The notes below the pieces were generated by a model, which worked only from the letters and a program-made list of their open reading frames with translations, ran no database searches and was not told where the DNA came from. 64,000 bases of DNA from Holothuria scabra (Eukaryota; Echinodermata; Holothuroidea; Aspidochirotida; Holothuriidae): the NCBI GenBank assembly GCA_037179385.1, contig CM074179.1, positions 3,410,001-3,474,000 on the forward strand, in the 5' to 3' direction. Position numbers and translations under genes: made by a program. Of this stretch, positions 20,333 through 31,611 are shown piece by piece (within the stretch, counting starts at the first letter, position 1; the number at the start of each line of letters is the position of its first letter).

Positions 20333-23300
20333 ACGTTTTTATTCATACGCCTGTAGCTCAAAAAGTCAATGGTCGTGCAATGGGATTTCTTATGCGCCAT
20401 TAATAAGCAGCTCGTCAGCTTCCCTTTTATGGTACACTCACTGGCATTGAAAACTTTGACAAGGAATTATAGGCAGAATAACCAAGCATGTTTAGTGTGT
20501 AAGTCAAAGGCAACAATTAATGGTGGTGTGCCACCTTAAGGGACCTCTATTGAGAAACAGTTTATGAGCTCTCACAACACTTCCTTTTTACAAAACGTGT
20601 ATTTTGGTTGTAAACAATCGCTGTGGCATCTTTCCTGGTAAAGATGGGGCCGGCAAGGACTGACAGGCAGCCTACCATGACAGAAATTGGGGCAGATTGA
20701 AGACCAGGAGGGGGGGGGGCAGATGGTTGAATGTTGTTGATAGACCAATTGAAGTTACATAAGTTTTCAATGCATTCTTTATTTAAAAACTCTTTTCTAC
20801 AAAAACTGAACAAAACGTAAAGAAAAGTGTTAACCTGAGCTTTAGTGTTGTTCTAAAAAATGTGAAGTAAATACAATCTTCCAACAAGTACGCTTGATAG
20901 AGCCTAGAGGCATCAGTAGGAAAATGTTTGTAAACAAGAATTCGCATACAGTGCATAACGAAGCGCGTGCTTACATATCTGCATTGTACGGTACAGGCGG
21001 TGAGCAAGTGTCGTGTTTATCTGCGTAATAGCTTATTGGATCATATCATATCTAAATAAAGGAGAAGGGCGTAACGTTAGGCTTCATTACTACCAGGTTA
21101 GTTCAGTTCAACAAGAATGGCAGTTTTTCAGTTATGGAATCAAATTCAAGCTCTGTTTAGGGAGAGGTGGGCCCTTAAGGCTTTCGAGAAGATTCGATCA
21201 AGGAGTTTGCGTGCGAGCAGCGGTAGCCAGAGAGATGGACGGGGACAAAACCAAAAGTCACCCGGCATGCCGGCTACATCGTTATGGTGCTAGGCCAAGC
21301 TAGCCTTTGTCAAGCTCCATTTGCATCGAAAAGAAGAAATATCCATGGTTAACCAATTCACATGGCTGCCTACCCACAGATGAATTTTGGCATAAATGAT
21401 GTTAACTTTGGCAAATCACTTTTATGTCATAATAGTCTGTGTGTTGATGTAGCTTCCTATCTTACTAGCTAGGGAACCCACGTTAACAAAGAACCACAGA
21501 GAAGTGTACATGCAAGGAAGAAAGCAGGTGTAATGGATGTCATGGTGAATATCTTTCCTATATTTTCTCAGAAACTACACAGGTGAGAGCAATGCACACT
21601 AGATCTTTATGCAATAGTTGAAAAGTGATAGCTCATCGTTTAGCTAAATGTAATATATAGAGTAGCCTAGAAATCGTCAGTACTAGCCTGTATCAAAATT
21701 AAGGCCTAAACAGATTGATTAAATTTACAGATAAAGTAGGCATCGATAAAAACTTTTGGCAAATTTTTAGAAAGGATCAGTCAAGTCAATTTGGGGTGGC
21801 ATATTTGTAGTCCTGTTGACTTATTTGGGGAAAAATCTGAACCTTTTGGTAACAGCTTTAATGCTCGCTTGCCCCTTAGTCCAACATTAATTTGTTCTGC
21901 AACTGAAAAGTTACCTTAGCCTTTGTGCCATTGCTTCATTTGCGGGCCCTGTTGGGAATGAAATAACTTTTGAAGCCATCTCAGTGTAAAAAGGGAGTCA
22001 CAAACCACCATTTTTATGGCAATGGACTCCCTGGGACTATTGCTGAGCATGAGGATTAATTGCACTGTGATCACCGAATCTTCCATTTCTGCGGAAATCT
22101 GCGGAATGTTTTGGATTATTGTTTTGAGAGCACTGTCAATCGACTGACATATTTTTGTCGAACTGCCAAAATAAGTTTCATGTAAAATTCATCTGCTCAT
22201 TCTCTTCTGCAAACTTCTTTGTACATGGCTTCATTTTGTTATAACCCTTTATTTGAAGGAGTCCTCAAATGTCCTTAAGCATATGGGAATCTGTAACTTT
22301 ATTTGCATTAGACATAAAATTTATTTGTTGAGCATTCCCAGTTATTGCCACTGAAGCATCTTTCCATGTTTTTGATGCATTGTCAAATTCAATAATGGTT
22401 TAAACTTGTTCTTTTCCTGCAGGTTGTAGCAATAACACTGGCCTTTATGCAATATATCTCATTGTGGACATGACTAATGTTTCATACCGACTTTGATTTG
22501 GGGGTCAATTTTCTTGCATTAATTTTACGAAACATACTACTAAAAGTTGCCATCAAAAATATATCAGACTGCTGTTCAAATGCAAGATACACTTCACACT
22601 GGCTTACTGAGCATGACAAGTTGCTTCTACATTAGTTGCAGGAAATCAAGATAGTCACATAAGCATGATAAATGCATGTGTGCATGTAAATACATGCTAC
22701 ACTGAGTTGATTAAGGCATGTACTGTGGCTATAACTACTGTCATATCAATACAGAGCGCCCTCACTTTGCCACAAACTTTTCTCATTAGCTTAAACAGTT
22801 AGGAAAGGTATTCTTTGAGTAGATAAACACCGGGGCATTGCAGTGAGTGGAGTCAAGTGGAGTGGAAGTTGGCGGAGTCTTTTATATTTGTTTACCTGCT
22901 TTTAAGTGTTTTTTATTCTTTTCTTCCCTCCCTCTCCCCCTGTAGGTCTTTTTGCCAAAACAAAGCAGTTGACAAATGAAGCAGTTTCATGGAATTACAC
23001 AGACCATTATACCCAGCGATAGCACACAGTTTGCTTCCAAACTACTGGTTTTTCAAAATGTGTACTGACCAGACAGCATTTTCCTAAGTGTGTGCATCCA
23101 TTGGATATTATGTGTTTGGGTTTGGGAAAGTAACATACTCTGTTGGCAAGAAAAGTGATGTAAAAGGAATTGCAGACCAGTGTTGAGAACCCCTCAGTGG
23201 ACTGAAAGAACACACTAAAATTGAGCTCAGGGTGCTGGGAATTGCTTCAGGACATTTTTCAAGATAGGTCTCTGCTTTCCAGATTTTGGGTAGAGTGCAT

Positions 23301-23380
23301 ATCCAGATACTGAACAGTAATGTTCTCTTACACATACTTCCAAGTGTGGGGTCTTAATCTCAACCTCTCCCCTTCTTAAG
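20333..23380. other. 3 kb without a recognised gene
   Basis: Lies between two direct copies of a 265-bp repeat. Open frames reach 96 codons (21013-21303, plus strand) but show no domain and no clear splice structure. The repeats at the two edges could be LTR-like, but no tRNA primer site, polypurine tract or pol motif was found inside, so I do not call an LTR element. Confidence 0.5.
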
Positions 23381-23645
23381 GGGGCGCACCGCCATTACCT
23401 AAAATTGCACTTTGGGCAAAAGGTGAACCCTCTGGCCATAGTCCCTAAATATTTTGTTTGGGTTAAATTTTCAACGTATTAAAAGAAAGCTGTAAATGGT
23501 TTGTTGCATGTCTTTGGTAGTGGTTGAGTTGGAGATTATTTTGTGAGAAAATGGTTGGAACTGGTTACACCTGAGCTGACTGAGAGGCTTTGGAATGTCA
23601 GCGGACCTATCTCATATGCTGGGTAGTGAAAAGGGGGCGAATAAC
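23381..23645 (+). repeat. Dispersed repeat, partner at 20067-20332
   Basis: Second copy of the 265-bp repeat, same strand, with GCATGTCTTTGGTAGTGG in place of GCATGACTTTTGTAGTGG and similar small differences. Confidence 0.8.
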
Positions 23646-23734
23646 TACTACTATACAACATGAAACATCTCAGTACATGTAGGTTATAAAATTGAGATGT
23701 TCTCTAATTGAGGTGTGCTCTAATTTAGACGTGC

Positions 23735-24430
23735 TGTAACGAGGAAAAGCGAGTTTCTGTTATCTCAGGTCTTAGGTAGGTCTTCGTGAGCTTCAGGTTG
23801 TTAGGCGGCTAAAAGATTTCTCATTTGTCGCTAAAGACACCGCGATGGTACCTAGTATTCTGTATAAAATAGGCAGATTCGTAAAAGAGTTGTAAATATC
23901 CCATTGATTTATTATATTCAACATCTCTTGCACGGTTTTTTCCCGATCGCTTGGGTTTCCTATGAGTTCTGGTGTCATATCATAAAAGTGACAAAACTGC
24001 ATGTACCCCGCTTTGGCAATGTCTTTGTCGATATCATCTGCATACATCGCTGAAAGTTTTACAAAAGTTTTGGTATTGTACATGTGACCAAGCACGATAC
24101 ACTTGAAGGGGACTACCATTGCCTGGAAATCACTAAAACGTGACCGTAGTTCTCCCACTAATGTGTCGTAGATCGCAAAATACACATTAACCTTAATTTT
24201 GGCAGGAGGATCACTTATCGACTCATTGGAAGCAATCTCACCGACCATGCGTTTGCGTCTGCGCATTCTTGTGGTATTAAACTCAGTTGCCACCCCTTCA
24301 CGTGTGGCTATGGCTCGTGCTTCTTCCAAGATTCCATTGAATACTTCGTTGGACCTTTTTTGTTCCAAATTCTTCATCGCAGAGCCTATGAGACTACTCG
24401 CTGTGGGGATATCCCTATGTTCCGACGTCT
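23735..24430 (-). pseudogene. hAT-type transposase fragment (ZMYM1-like), C-terminal part
   Basis: A minus-strand frame open to 23793 encodes SSLIGSAMKNLEQKR, EYF-like VYFAIYDTLVGELRSRFSDF, the acidic linker MLNIINQWDIYNSFTNLP, and ILGTIAVSLATNEKSFSRL. The last is the hAT C-terminal dimerisation signature, normally with Cys or Ala-Glu-Arg before SFS; here it reads NEKSFS. After a shift at about 23793 the next frame continues LKLTKTYLRPEIT, as expected for the family. The N-terminal zinc finger and catalytic core are missing. The upstream end of the frame overlaps a minisatellite (24453-24563), so the first 30 or so residues are not transposase. Confidence 0.75.
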
Positions 24431-24452
24431 CTTTGTTCCAACGTCCTAATGT

Positions 24453-24563
24453 TCCGACAATAATGTACTTTGGTACCGACAAAGTGTTCTTTGACGCCGA
24501 CAAAGATGAACTTTGGCACCGACAATGATGTACTTTGGCGCCTATGAAAACGTACTTTGATTA
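24453..24563. repeat. 22-bp minisatellite, about 5 units
   Basis: Imperfect units built on CCGACAAAGATGTACTTTGG. It lies at the broken upstream edge of the hAT fragment. Confidence 0.8.
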
Positions 24564-24921
24564 AGGAATATGCCCTGCAGTCTGCTACGCAGGCAAGGTC
24601 GGAAGCTGAAGTCATTTTAGGATTATGTAACACGTGACTTGCAGGAAGTTAATTGATGAGGTGGAGGGAGGAGGGAGGGTCTAAGCAACGTATATTTGTA
24701 AATGATCTTTTTATGCAGTCAGACTTTAATATACGCTCATGTAAGATAAAGGTATGAAATAATTACGATATCTTTCTTTGGGTGGGGGAGGGTGGAGGGT
24801 TTATGTTCCACATTCCCGCCGTGGAACCAGTCACACCTCCTTCAAAGAGGAAGGGGGTCAAGGGTCAGCATATCCTCAAATGTGTCAACGTACGCAGAGT
24901 ATTTTGATAAAAAGGAATTTA
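24564..24921. other. Sequence between minisatellite and repeat A
   Basis: ATATGCC..CAGTCTGCTAC at 24563-24585 matches the base pairs just before repeat B (58546-58566). The stretch 24586-24921 may therefore be an insertion near the 5' edge of copy A rather than flanking DNA. No gene seen. Confidence 0.5.
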
Positions 24922-27119
24922 ACTTGGCCATCAACATAGGTCAGAGGCCAAGGAGAATTGCCTTTTCCCTCACACGTTAAAAACCAAAGATGTACACATC
25001 TTATTTTAATTTTGGAACTCAGGACAAATGTCACCATATATTGACAACCTTTTAATGTTAAGAAGATTTTTTTCACCCAAGAAAGTACTTCAGGAGCTTT
25101 CTTGCTAAACCTCAACTGGAAACGACAGTTTCTGACGGTATTTGTATGAAAAACTTCTGCGACGCTTCACCCCTAGTAATTCTTTCACCCAGCTTAAATA
25201 TTCTCCGCACAATTCGCTGCCCCTCAGTCCGTGCACAACACTAGTGGAAAATTTCTCACTTTATGCAAGCAGGGGAAATGCCATAAAAGGAATTCACCCA
25301 AAGACTGAATAGGTTTATCATACTTACAGTTAATTAACTAATGAGCCAAGGGAAACTTCTTTTCTTGCAATTTCTTCATAAAAAATCATTCAACTTCAAT
25401 CTTATCGCAACACAATCCTTATTTTGACGTTCTATGTATGTCAAATGGCTTTAGCAGCCAGAGATGGCATTTTCCAGAACTAGGAACAAAGCAGTCGTAA
25501 CTTTGAGCTTGGGTTTGTAATAAAATTTTCACTTCAACAGAAAAAATCAGAATTAATGCTTATTTGTACATTATGTGATTGCCCAAACTCACGACTGCAA
25601 ATGAATTTTCTTGTGACGCCTTTCGAAATAAATTCAAGCCCATCCACTCAAGGACACGCCTCTTACGCCTTTGGCAGAAAATTGAAAGAATGGTAGAGAA
25701 CGGAAATATATGTCTTTATTGAAGATCAATATGTTCAATTTCATATGGGCAAAATTGAAGCTGAAGTTGATTGAGGCTTTATATTTCGTCGTTCGGTAAA
25801 AATGGAATTTTTTTAATTTTTTTTTTCCAGGAATGTTTGAAAATTTGGAGATAATGTTGAATAATACTCCTATTTTTATAAGAAAAGTTAGGAATTTTGA
25901 TTTTTTCTTGAAAACTATGGCATTTGCGTAAGCAAAGTCAAGAAGTTCATCAAGGATGGGGTGGACTTAGGGAGGCTTCCTTACCACACTTTGTTTCCCT
26001 CATTCACTCAAATACTTCTGGATCCGAAATTGAGGGAGAAGATCTAAAAGTGGGAACGAGTTACCTTTTATAGGCAGGAAGGGACATTATATTTACAACT
26101 CTGCAGACTGCATTTTCACATAATACTGTTAGGTATATTAACTGTCGGTGCGCGACTTGGCGAAGACAAGTCAAATTGTGCTAATAAGAACTACTTTGCC
26201 CAAGATGTGGTTCTCTATGTTTGATACCATTCATTTATGATAAAAACAGAGGGAGACAATCCGGATCACAACCCCGTCTGGAACAGTAAAGGGCATTTGA
26301 GGGCTAGACCCCCTCCTCTTGGCTTGCAGTGGCACCTCTGCTCCGTGGGAATAGCCAGACCTCTCTGCAAATGTTTGAGAGAATTAAGTTATTCGACCGT
26401 TACGTCCATTGTGTTGGGCAAGACTTTAAAGTAAAGCTGACGAATAAAATCTTTTTTGAGTTGCCCTAATGTAAAGCGAATTTTTGTAATGTCGATGATT
26501 TTCCATAAAATTTTATTGTGGCTAGATCAATGTTTTTCCTTTCAGGCTCGCTTTGGAGATTTCTGATTGATGAAAACCATGCAATTTTTCTAAACTCAAA
26601 TGACTACCCATTTTTTTCTCACATTCCTGCCCGGATCTAAATATCTCGCTTTTTTTTGGTAGGGGGGGGGGCAAAGGAGTATGTCTACCCCTTCCTACCT
26701 CGCACGCCTGTGCCGATAGTGAAACCTCCTACACTCATTAGATATGACATAATTCTCCTTGGTGATGCCACCGACATCAGTGCACGACTAATATAGAGAA
26801 AACAAAGGTACGAAACAGGTTGCGAAACTAAAAGGCAAGGTTTTACTATATTTTTTTTTCAAGAAAGAAATTAATTTTCGTCATAAATTAAAAAGCGGCA
26901 AGTAGTTACATTCGTAACCACATAAATTACATCATGCTTACGAAAATAACATAAAGGAAAAAGAAATAATTAAAAAGTTAAACTTGGAAAGGGTTAACGT
27001 CACTCCATTTTTATCTTTTTCCTTTTTTCCTTAGAGGGAGAGCGTTACTTACATCCTGTTTCAACATGAAAAGCAAAATATTAAAGTAGAAATAATATTT
27101 ACAAGAATTTACTTTTTCT

Positions 27120-27307
27120 AAAGTCCTCCCTTGAAACTGCTTTCCGAAGAAGCTATTACGTCCACTGAAGGACAACACTAAACGACCAACCTCGCGGCCT
27201 TCAGACCATTTACATTATTGGTCCGTCATGTATGGCTCCATTCTAGACGGGATGAAAAGAACAGATAAAACACATGATCTTAGCCAAAAGGCCAAAAGGC
27301 GAGAAAC
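27120..27307 (-). mobile_element. U2 snRNA-headed SINE, copy in repeat A
   Basis: Read on the minus strand it starts TTTCTCGCC, then TTTTGGCTAAGATCATGTGT and ATCTGTTCTT, which is the 5' end of U2 snRNA (stem I and the branch-site pairing region are recognisable). It has an 8-bp internal repeat of TTTTGGCC. The U2 match stops after about 45 nt and passes into a body (TAGAATGGAGCCATACATGA, GTCCTTCAGTGGACGTAATA) shared with 61080-61298, 62565-63006 and 48753-48850. A weaker second U2-like word (TTCTCAGCTTTTGGCTAAAA) lies just upstream, near 27362-27383. Confidence 0.75.
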
Positions 27308-27954
27308 TTTAACTGCTGAGAAACCTTATAATCTTCGCGCACGCACAGCTAAAGCATTTTTTTTAGCCAAAAGCTGAGAAACTTTCGATTCTTTCAATTT
27401 TATTAAAACTTTTAAAATTGAGATGAACAACACAAAAATATTAATAATTGCTATTTACATCAAAATTAAAATTAAGCATTAACGGTTTATTTTTCTTTTC
27501 CTGGCAGGAAAACTCTATGTCAGCGCCTTTGGGGTTTGGCTATTCTATATATACTCAATGACACTTGTGCGTTGTTATTAACTAATAAGAATATATGTTT
27601 CTTCATAATATTTCAATTTTTCCTTCTTTCTGTTTTATTTTACAGTTAAGAAAAATGATTATCTGCAAAGAATTAACTATTGCCAGGTTCACTTTATTTC
27701 AATAAGATCTGAATTAAGTGATTAAACACAAATTTCTTTTGAAAAATTTGGAATGTTCCGTTGGGATGAAAGGTATATAAACCTGGTGTTCCAATATAAC
27801 TTCACATCATTTTAAGCATATACTTTTTTTTAATTTCGCAAATGTTCAGTAAAAAAAAAAAACATTAAAATTAAAATACGCAGGACCTAAATTTTCTGAA
27901 CCAAGAAGAGTAAATATCTTCAATGGAATTATATTTTAAAAACTGATGATCGGC

Positions 27955-28520
27955 CAAACATATTGGGCCAGCCCAGCTTTAGCCAGGCTATAGCCCATTT
28001 AAACAAAATGAACCTCGAAGATGAACTTAATTTTAAATACACATGCCTACCTACACCCTAAACGCGCAAATGATGCAAAAAGTTAACAATAGGAATTTGT
28101 GAAGAGTGAAAAATCATTCATATGTGAATATGTTTCCCCTGGGTCCCAGATGGGCTAAACATATTGGGCCATCCCAGCCATAGCCAGACTAGGGCCCAAT
28201 AAAACAAAATAAACCTAAAAGATGAACTTCATTTCAAATACACATGCCTACCTTTAGCCTAAAAGCGCCATTGATAAAAGATGTTAGCAACAGGAATTTA
28301 TGAAGAGTGAAATATCATTGATACATGAATGTGGTTCCAAGATGGGCCCCAGATGGGCCAAACATATTGGGACAGCCCAGCTTTAGCCAGGCTATAGCCC
28401 ATTAAAATAAAATAAACCTCGAGGATAACTTAATTTAAATACACATGCCTACTATTAACTTAAACGCGCAAATGATACAAAAAATTAACAATAGGAATTT
28501 TAGAAGAGTGAAAAATCATT
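27955..28520 (+). repeat. Three tandem units of about 190 bp
   Basis: Each unit carries GGCCAAACATATTGGGCCA, CCCAGC..TAGCCAG, AAATACACATGCCTACC, AACAATAGGAATTT and GAAGAGTGAAA. Units start near 27955, 28145 and 28350. Copy B keeps only two units because of a deletion, and the 1190-bp element later inserted between them. Confidence 0.85.
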
Positions 28521-29012
28521 CATACATAAATGTTGTTTCTCCAGCTGGACCCTAGCTGGATACTGTTTGGGATCCTCTGGTTTGAGAAACCCATCCATAT
28601 CCCACCTCCCGCCCAATCACAAGACTTGAATTATTTTGTCTTGCTATTTTATTTTCAAAAAAACTTTCAACCTTAAGTTTATTGTCAGAAACAGCAAAAA
28701 CAAAATTCAGTTGGGGGCCTTCAATTCCAAATGTAACACTCCAGGTGTTTCATAAAGGTCGCAGTGCTAAGCAGATATACTTATCTTGTTAAAACAATAA
28801 TCATTGAAAGGAAATATTACGTTTGTTTTGCAAGAAAAAATTATCCTTGTAAAAATAATATTTATTGACACAGGGTGATAGATTATCAAAAAAACAAAAA
28901 CAAAAAAAAAAAAAAACAAAGAAAGAAATAAGTTTCCCACAGATAGAAATTCAGTTTTTTGTTGCCTAAAAATAACTTGTTCACGCAAACTTTCAACATT
29001 TCAAACGATGCT

Positions 29013-29608
29013 TTATTGAAGCATTTTAAGCACAATGTTTCCCTTTAGAGTTGTACGGAATGATATAGAAAGGCTTTTGGAACCCTAACATAAATGCCAA
29101 TACCATTTTAAATATTGATTCTCCTGTGGATTACAACACACATAAGTGTGCAATTTTATTAATCCTTCGATCTTAAATTTCCTCAGGCTTTCCACTCTTA
29201 ATGCAACGATCCTGACCCTTGGTCTTACTGCAAGTATTTTCTAACATCTTCGTCTTAATGAAAAAAGTTAACAAATAAGCCCAGGAGAGTGTACAACGAC
29301 TTGGCTTTTGGACATGTTTATTTACTACTCCATTAACCTTGAAAACTTGAATATTCGAAGCCCAAGTTCTTCACCACGTTGTTTACCTGTCAACCAACCC
29401 TTAAAGGCCCAATTCTCTCACCCCAACAGTACCAATTCTCCTAACCTTTTTACATAGGCTCCTCTCACAATTGTCTGAAATTCACCCACATCCAGCAGTC
29501 CAGAGACAATCTCAGTTTATTGCTGTAGGGTAAGTATAGAAAAGCTCAATGTGTATAATCAAAAAATTCTCAGTACAGTTCATGTTGTGTTATATCATAC
29601 TTTTTATA
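29013..29608. other. No gene seen
   Basis: AT-rich sequence following repeat A, with no exon or repeat partner recognised. Confidence 0.4.
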
Positions 29609-30409
29609 CCTTTCCCTGGTTGGGAAACTCCGCGAACTGACTGCTTATGTTAAGACTCCGGTTTTCGTCAGTCACGTGACGTTGATAGTACACGAGAGCC
29701 TTGTTGTTGGACTCTCCATACGTACTGTATGTATGCAGACATGGTAAACTGATTTCTTCAAGAGTCTCTTGTGAACAATTATCAAACTGTAGTGACTTCA
29801 ATTTGGGCGTATATTATTAAGATGTCTGTCTTAAATTAGAACGGCGGTAAAGAGAGAATAACTGCACCCAAACTAAAATAGCGGGACAATCGAAGGCTGG
29901 GCTAGCAAAGGTAACTTGGTAAGCACACTCAACAATTCCGCGAAATTGCGAAGCACGTAGCAACCGCACTGTATAACGTTAGACTAGTTGGATTGAACCA
30001 TTTTAACAAACGAGTGTAACAATATGTGTTACGAGTGTAAACAATATTTATCAGTAACTATGGTCGTACAAAATAATGAAGTAGGTCTACTTCACCCTTA
30101 CCGCTCACTGACTGCGGTATGATAAGCCTGTAGAGCCTACTGAATGTCCTCAGCGAAGGTCTCCAAACGCCAGGCCTCCAGGCCGCCAGGCCTTCCACTT
30201 CCCAGCAGAAACAGTACATCACTCAGTGGAGCCATATCTCTACCGATCGATCGTGTGCATCTTCAAAGTCACGTGATGAACTTTTTTGAAGAGCTCAAAA
30301 TGCTTTTACGGACAGTTACGGACACACCTTACAAAAACTATGAACGTACATACAGCTTTTGCATCAGTGCATACACAGTGTACGTAAGGAGTTTCCCAAC
30401 CAGGGAAAG
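29609..30409. mobile_element. 801-bp inverted-repeat element
   Basis: Ends CTTTCCCTGGTTGGGAAACT and its complement (left copy has one extra C). The direct repeat TTATA is directly outside (29604-29608 and 30410-30414). The 22-bp terminal repeat is itself nearly palindromic (TTTCCC..GGGAAA). No transposase. The open frame at 30144-30500 (118 codons) runs out through the right end and shows no domain. Confidence 0.6.
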
Positions 30410-31015
30410 TTATAATAAGTATCGTTACATAAGCTTTGATACTCTGCATTGTTCGGATAAGCTGTCAACCAAAGAGCTGAGTCAAAGAGAATTTCGGTAA
30501 ATATCTACCAAAATTGTAGCTCAGGGTGACAGGATCGGCCGCTTCATGAGTCCGGTTGTGAAATGACACGAGCAGTATTAACAGTCCACAGGTCGGAAAA
30601 GATACTATGTGTTTCTTTTGGGATGACGAGGGATCAAAAGTCAGTTCTTAAAGCTACAGATTATAGGGCAACAAAAGTGGAATATTGATGGGAGGAAAAA
30701 AATATGTGGGGTTAGCTAACTAGGACGGGACCTTTCCCTAAAAGTATGTTGACATTTATAAATACACAGGGTAGTTAACAGAGGACGGTTGACGTTTTCA
30801 CGTGGCTTTCTCGCCCAGTTAGTTTATTATTATCTTTGTGCTTCTTCATTTTACCGTACATAAACTAATAGACAGCTTGGGAAATGTTCACGGGCATTGC
30901 ACCTAGGAATGGGTCAAAGGTGACATTGTACCTAAACCTTCAAAGTAGTTGTCAACTTATGCAATATATCGAATCTGCACTCTGTTATTACAAAGGTAAC
31001 ATTAAGAGGGATGGT
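30410..31015. other. No gene seen
   Basis: Downstream flank of the sulfotransferase gene on the minus strand. AATAAA occurs on that strand near 30825, a possible but distant poly-A signal. Confidence 0.4.
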
Positions 31016-31180
31016 GTTTTATGACCCAGTTTTTAACCCAGCGGTTTAAGTCGTGCCGACCACCTTTTCCCAGTTGCACTCACTGGTTTGGCCTGCTTTC
31101 CCGACTCTGCGCATCAAACTCAATATCAGTAGGTTCCACTTTTACAGTCTTTGGTATGACCCGGCCAGGTATGGCCAGTG
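31016..31180 (-). mobile_element. tRNA-type SINE fragment (body)
   Basis: Its complement matches the better preserved SINE at 35893-36152: GGCCGGGTCATACCAAAGAC, GGAACCTACTG, GCAGTGAGT-like and ACCGCTGGGTTAAAAACTGG against ACCAATTGGTTAGAAACTAT. The tRNA-like head is missing or very diverged. Confidence 0.75.
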
Positions 31181-31274
31181 TTCGGTTGGCCAAGGTAGTA
31201 AGTGCAAAAATGTTAACACACTTCGTTGAGCGGACTCGTGTTAGTTACAGTTTGGTAATTTGAGGAGTTAGTTA

Positions 31275-31390
31275 GACGGAAGTTTTGTGACTCAGTTTCT
31301 AACCAAGTTGGACCTACCACGGCCATTTTCTCACTTATGTCTCATTGGTTTTCTTTCCTACTCCATTCCTTAAAAACGTCTTCACAATTT
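31275..31390 (-). mobile_element. tRNA-type SINE fragment
   Basis: TGTGACTCAGTTTCTAACCAAGTTGGACC and following bases (read from the plus strand in short pieces: CAGTTTCTAACCAA, ACGGCCATTTT, ACTCCATTCCTT) match the tail half of the same SINE family in inverse orientation. It lies a few hundred bases below the sulfotransferase stop codon. Confidence 0.6.
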
Positions 31391-31611
31391 ACTCCACTTG
31401 AAAAATTCCAGAACAAGCAAATTTTCACAGAGCTCAAATAAAGCCTTCATGTCTGGGCAGCGCAGAACTTCTGACCAGGGATCCGCAACAGATTCCTATT
31501 GTGACAAATATGTGAGTATTCATAAGTCATAACGGTCAACGAGAATGTGCAGTGAGTGACGGTGACAGCACAGTCACACGGTGCAGGGTCTAGACAGCTA
31601 TAAGTCTTCAA

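Larger units (their letters stand above)
24922..29012 (+). repeat. 4-kb repeat, copy A
   Basis: Matches 58565-63970 (copy B) in the same orientation from ACTTGGCCATCAACATAGGT to CATTTCAAACGATGC, at roughly 90 percent identity. It has no long open frame; short frames shared by both copies (for example 28767-28988 and 63699-63899 on the minus strand) are just conserved non-coding sequence. It contains a U2-headed SINE (27120-27307) and three 190-bp tandem units (27955-28520). Copy A lacks both large insertions present in B. It could be a large non-autonomous transposon or a segmental duplication. Confidence 0.88.

Noticed and set aside
26237..26434. Frame shared with 59885-60136 as a conserved gene
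   Set aside because: Both lie in repeats A and B, and the likeness follows from the DNA repeat; copy B is interrupted by the TTAA MITE.
27240..27307. A functional U2 snRNA gene
   Set aside because: Only about the first 45 nt resemble U2; the Sm site and 3' stem-loops are absent, and the same body recurs in dispersed copies.
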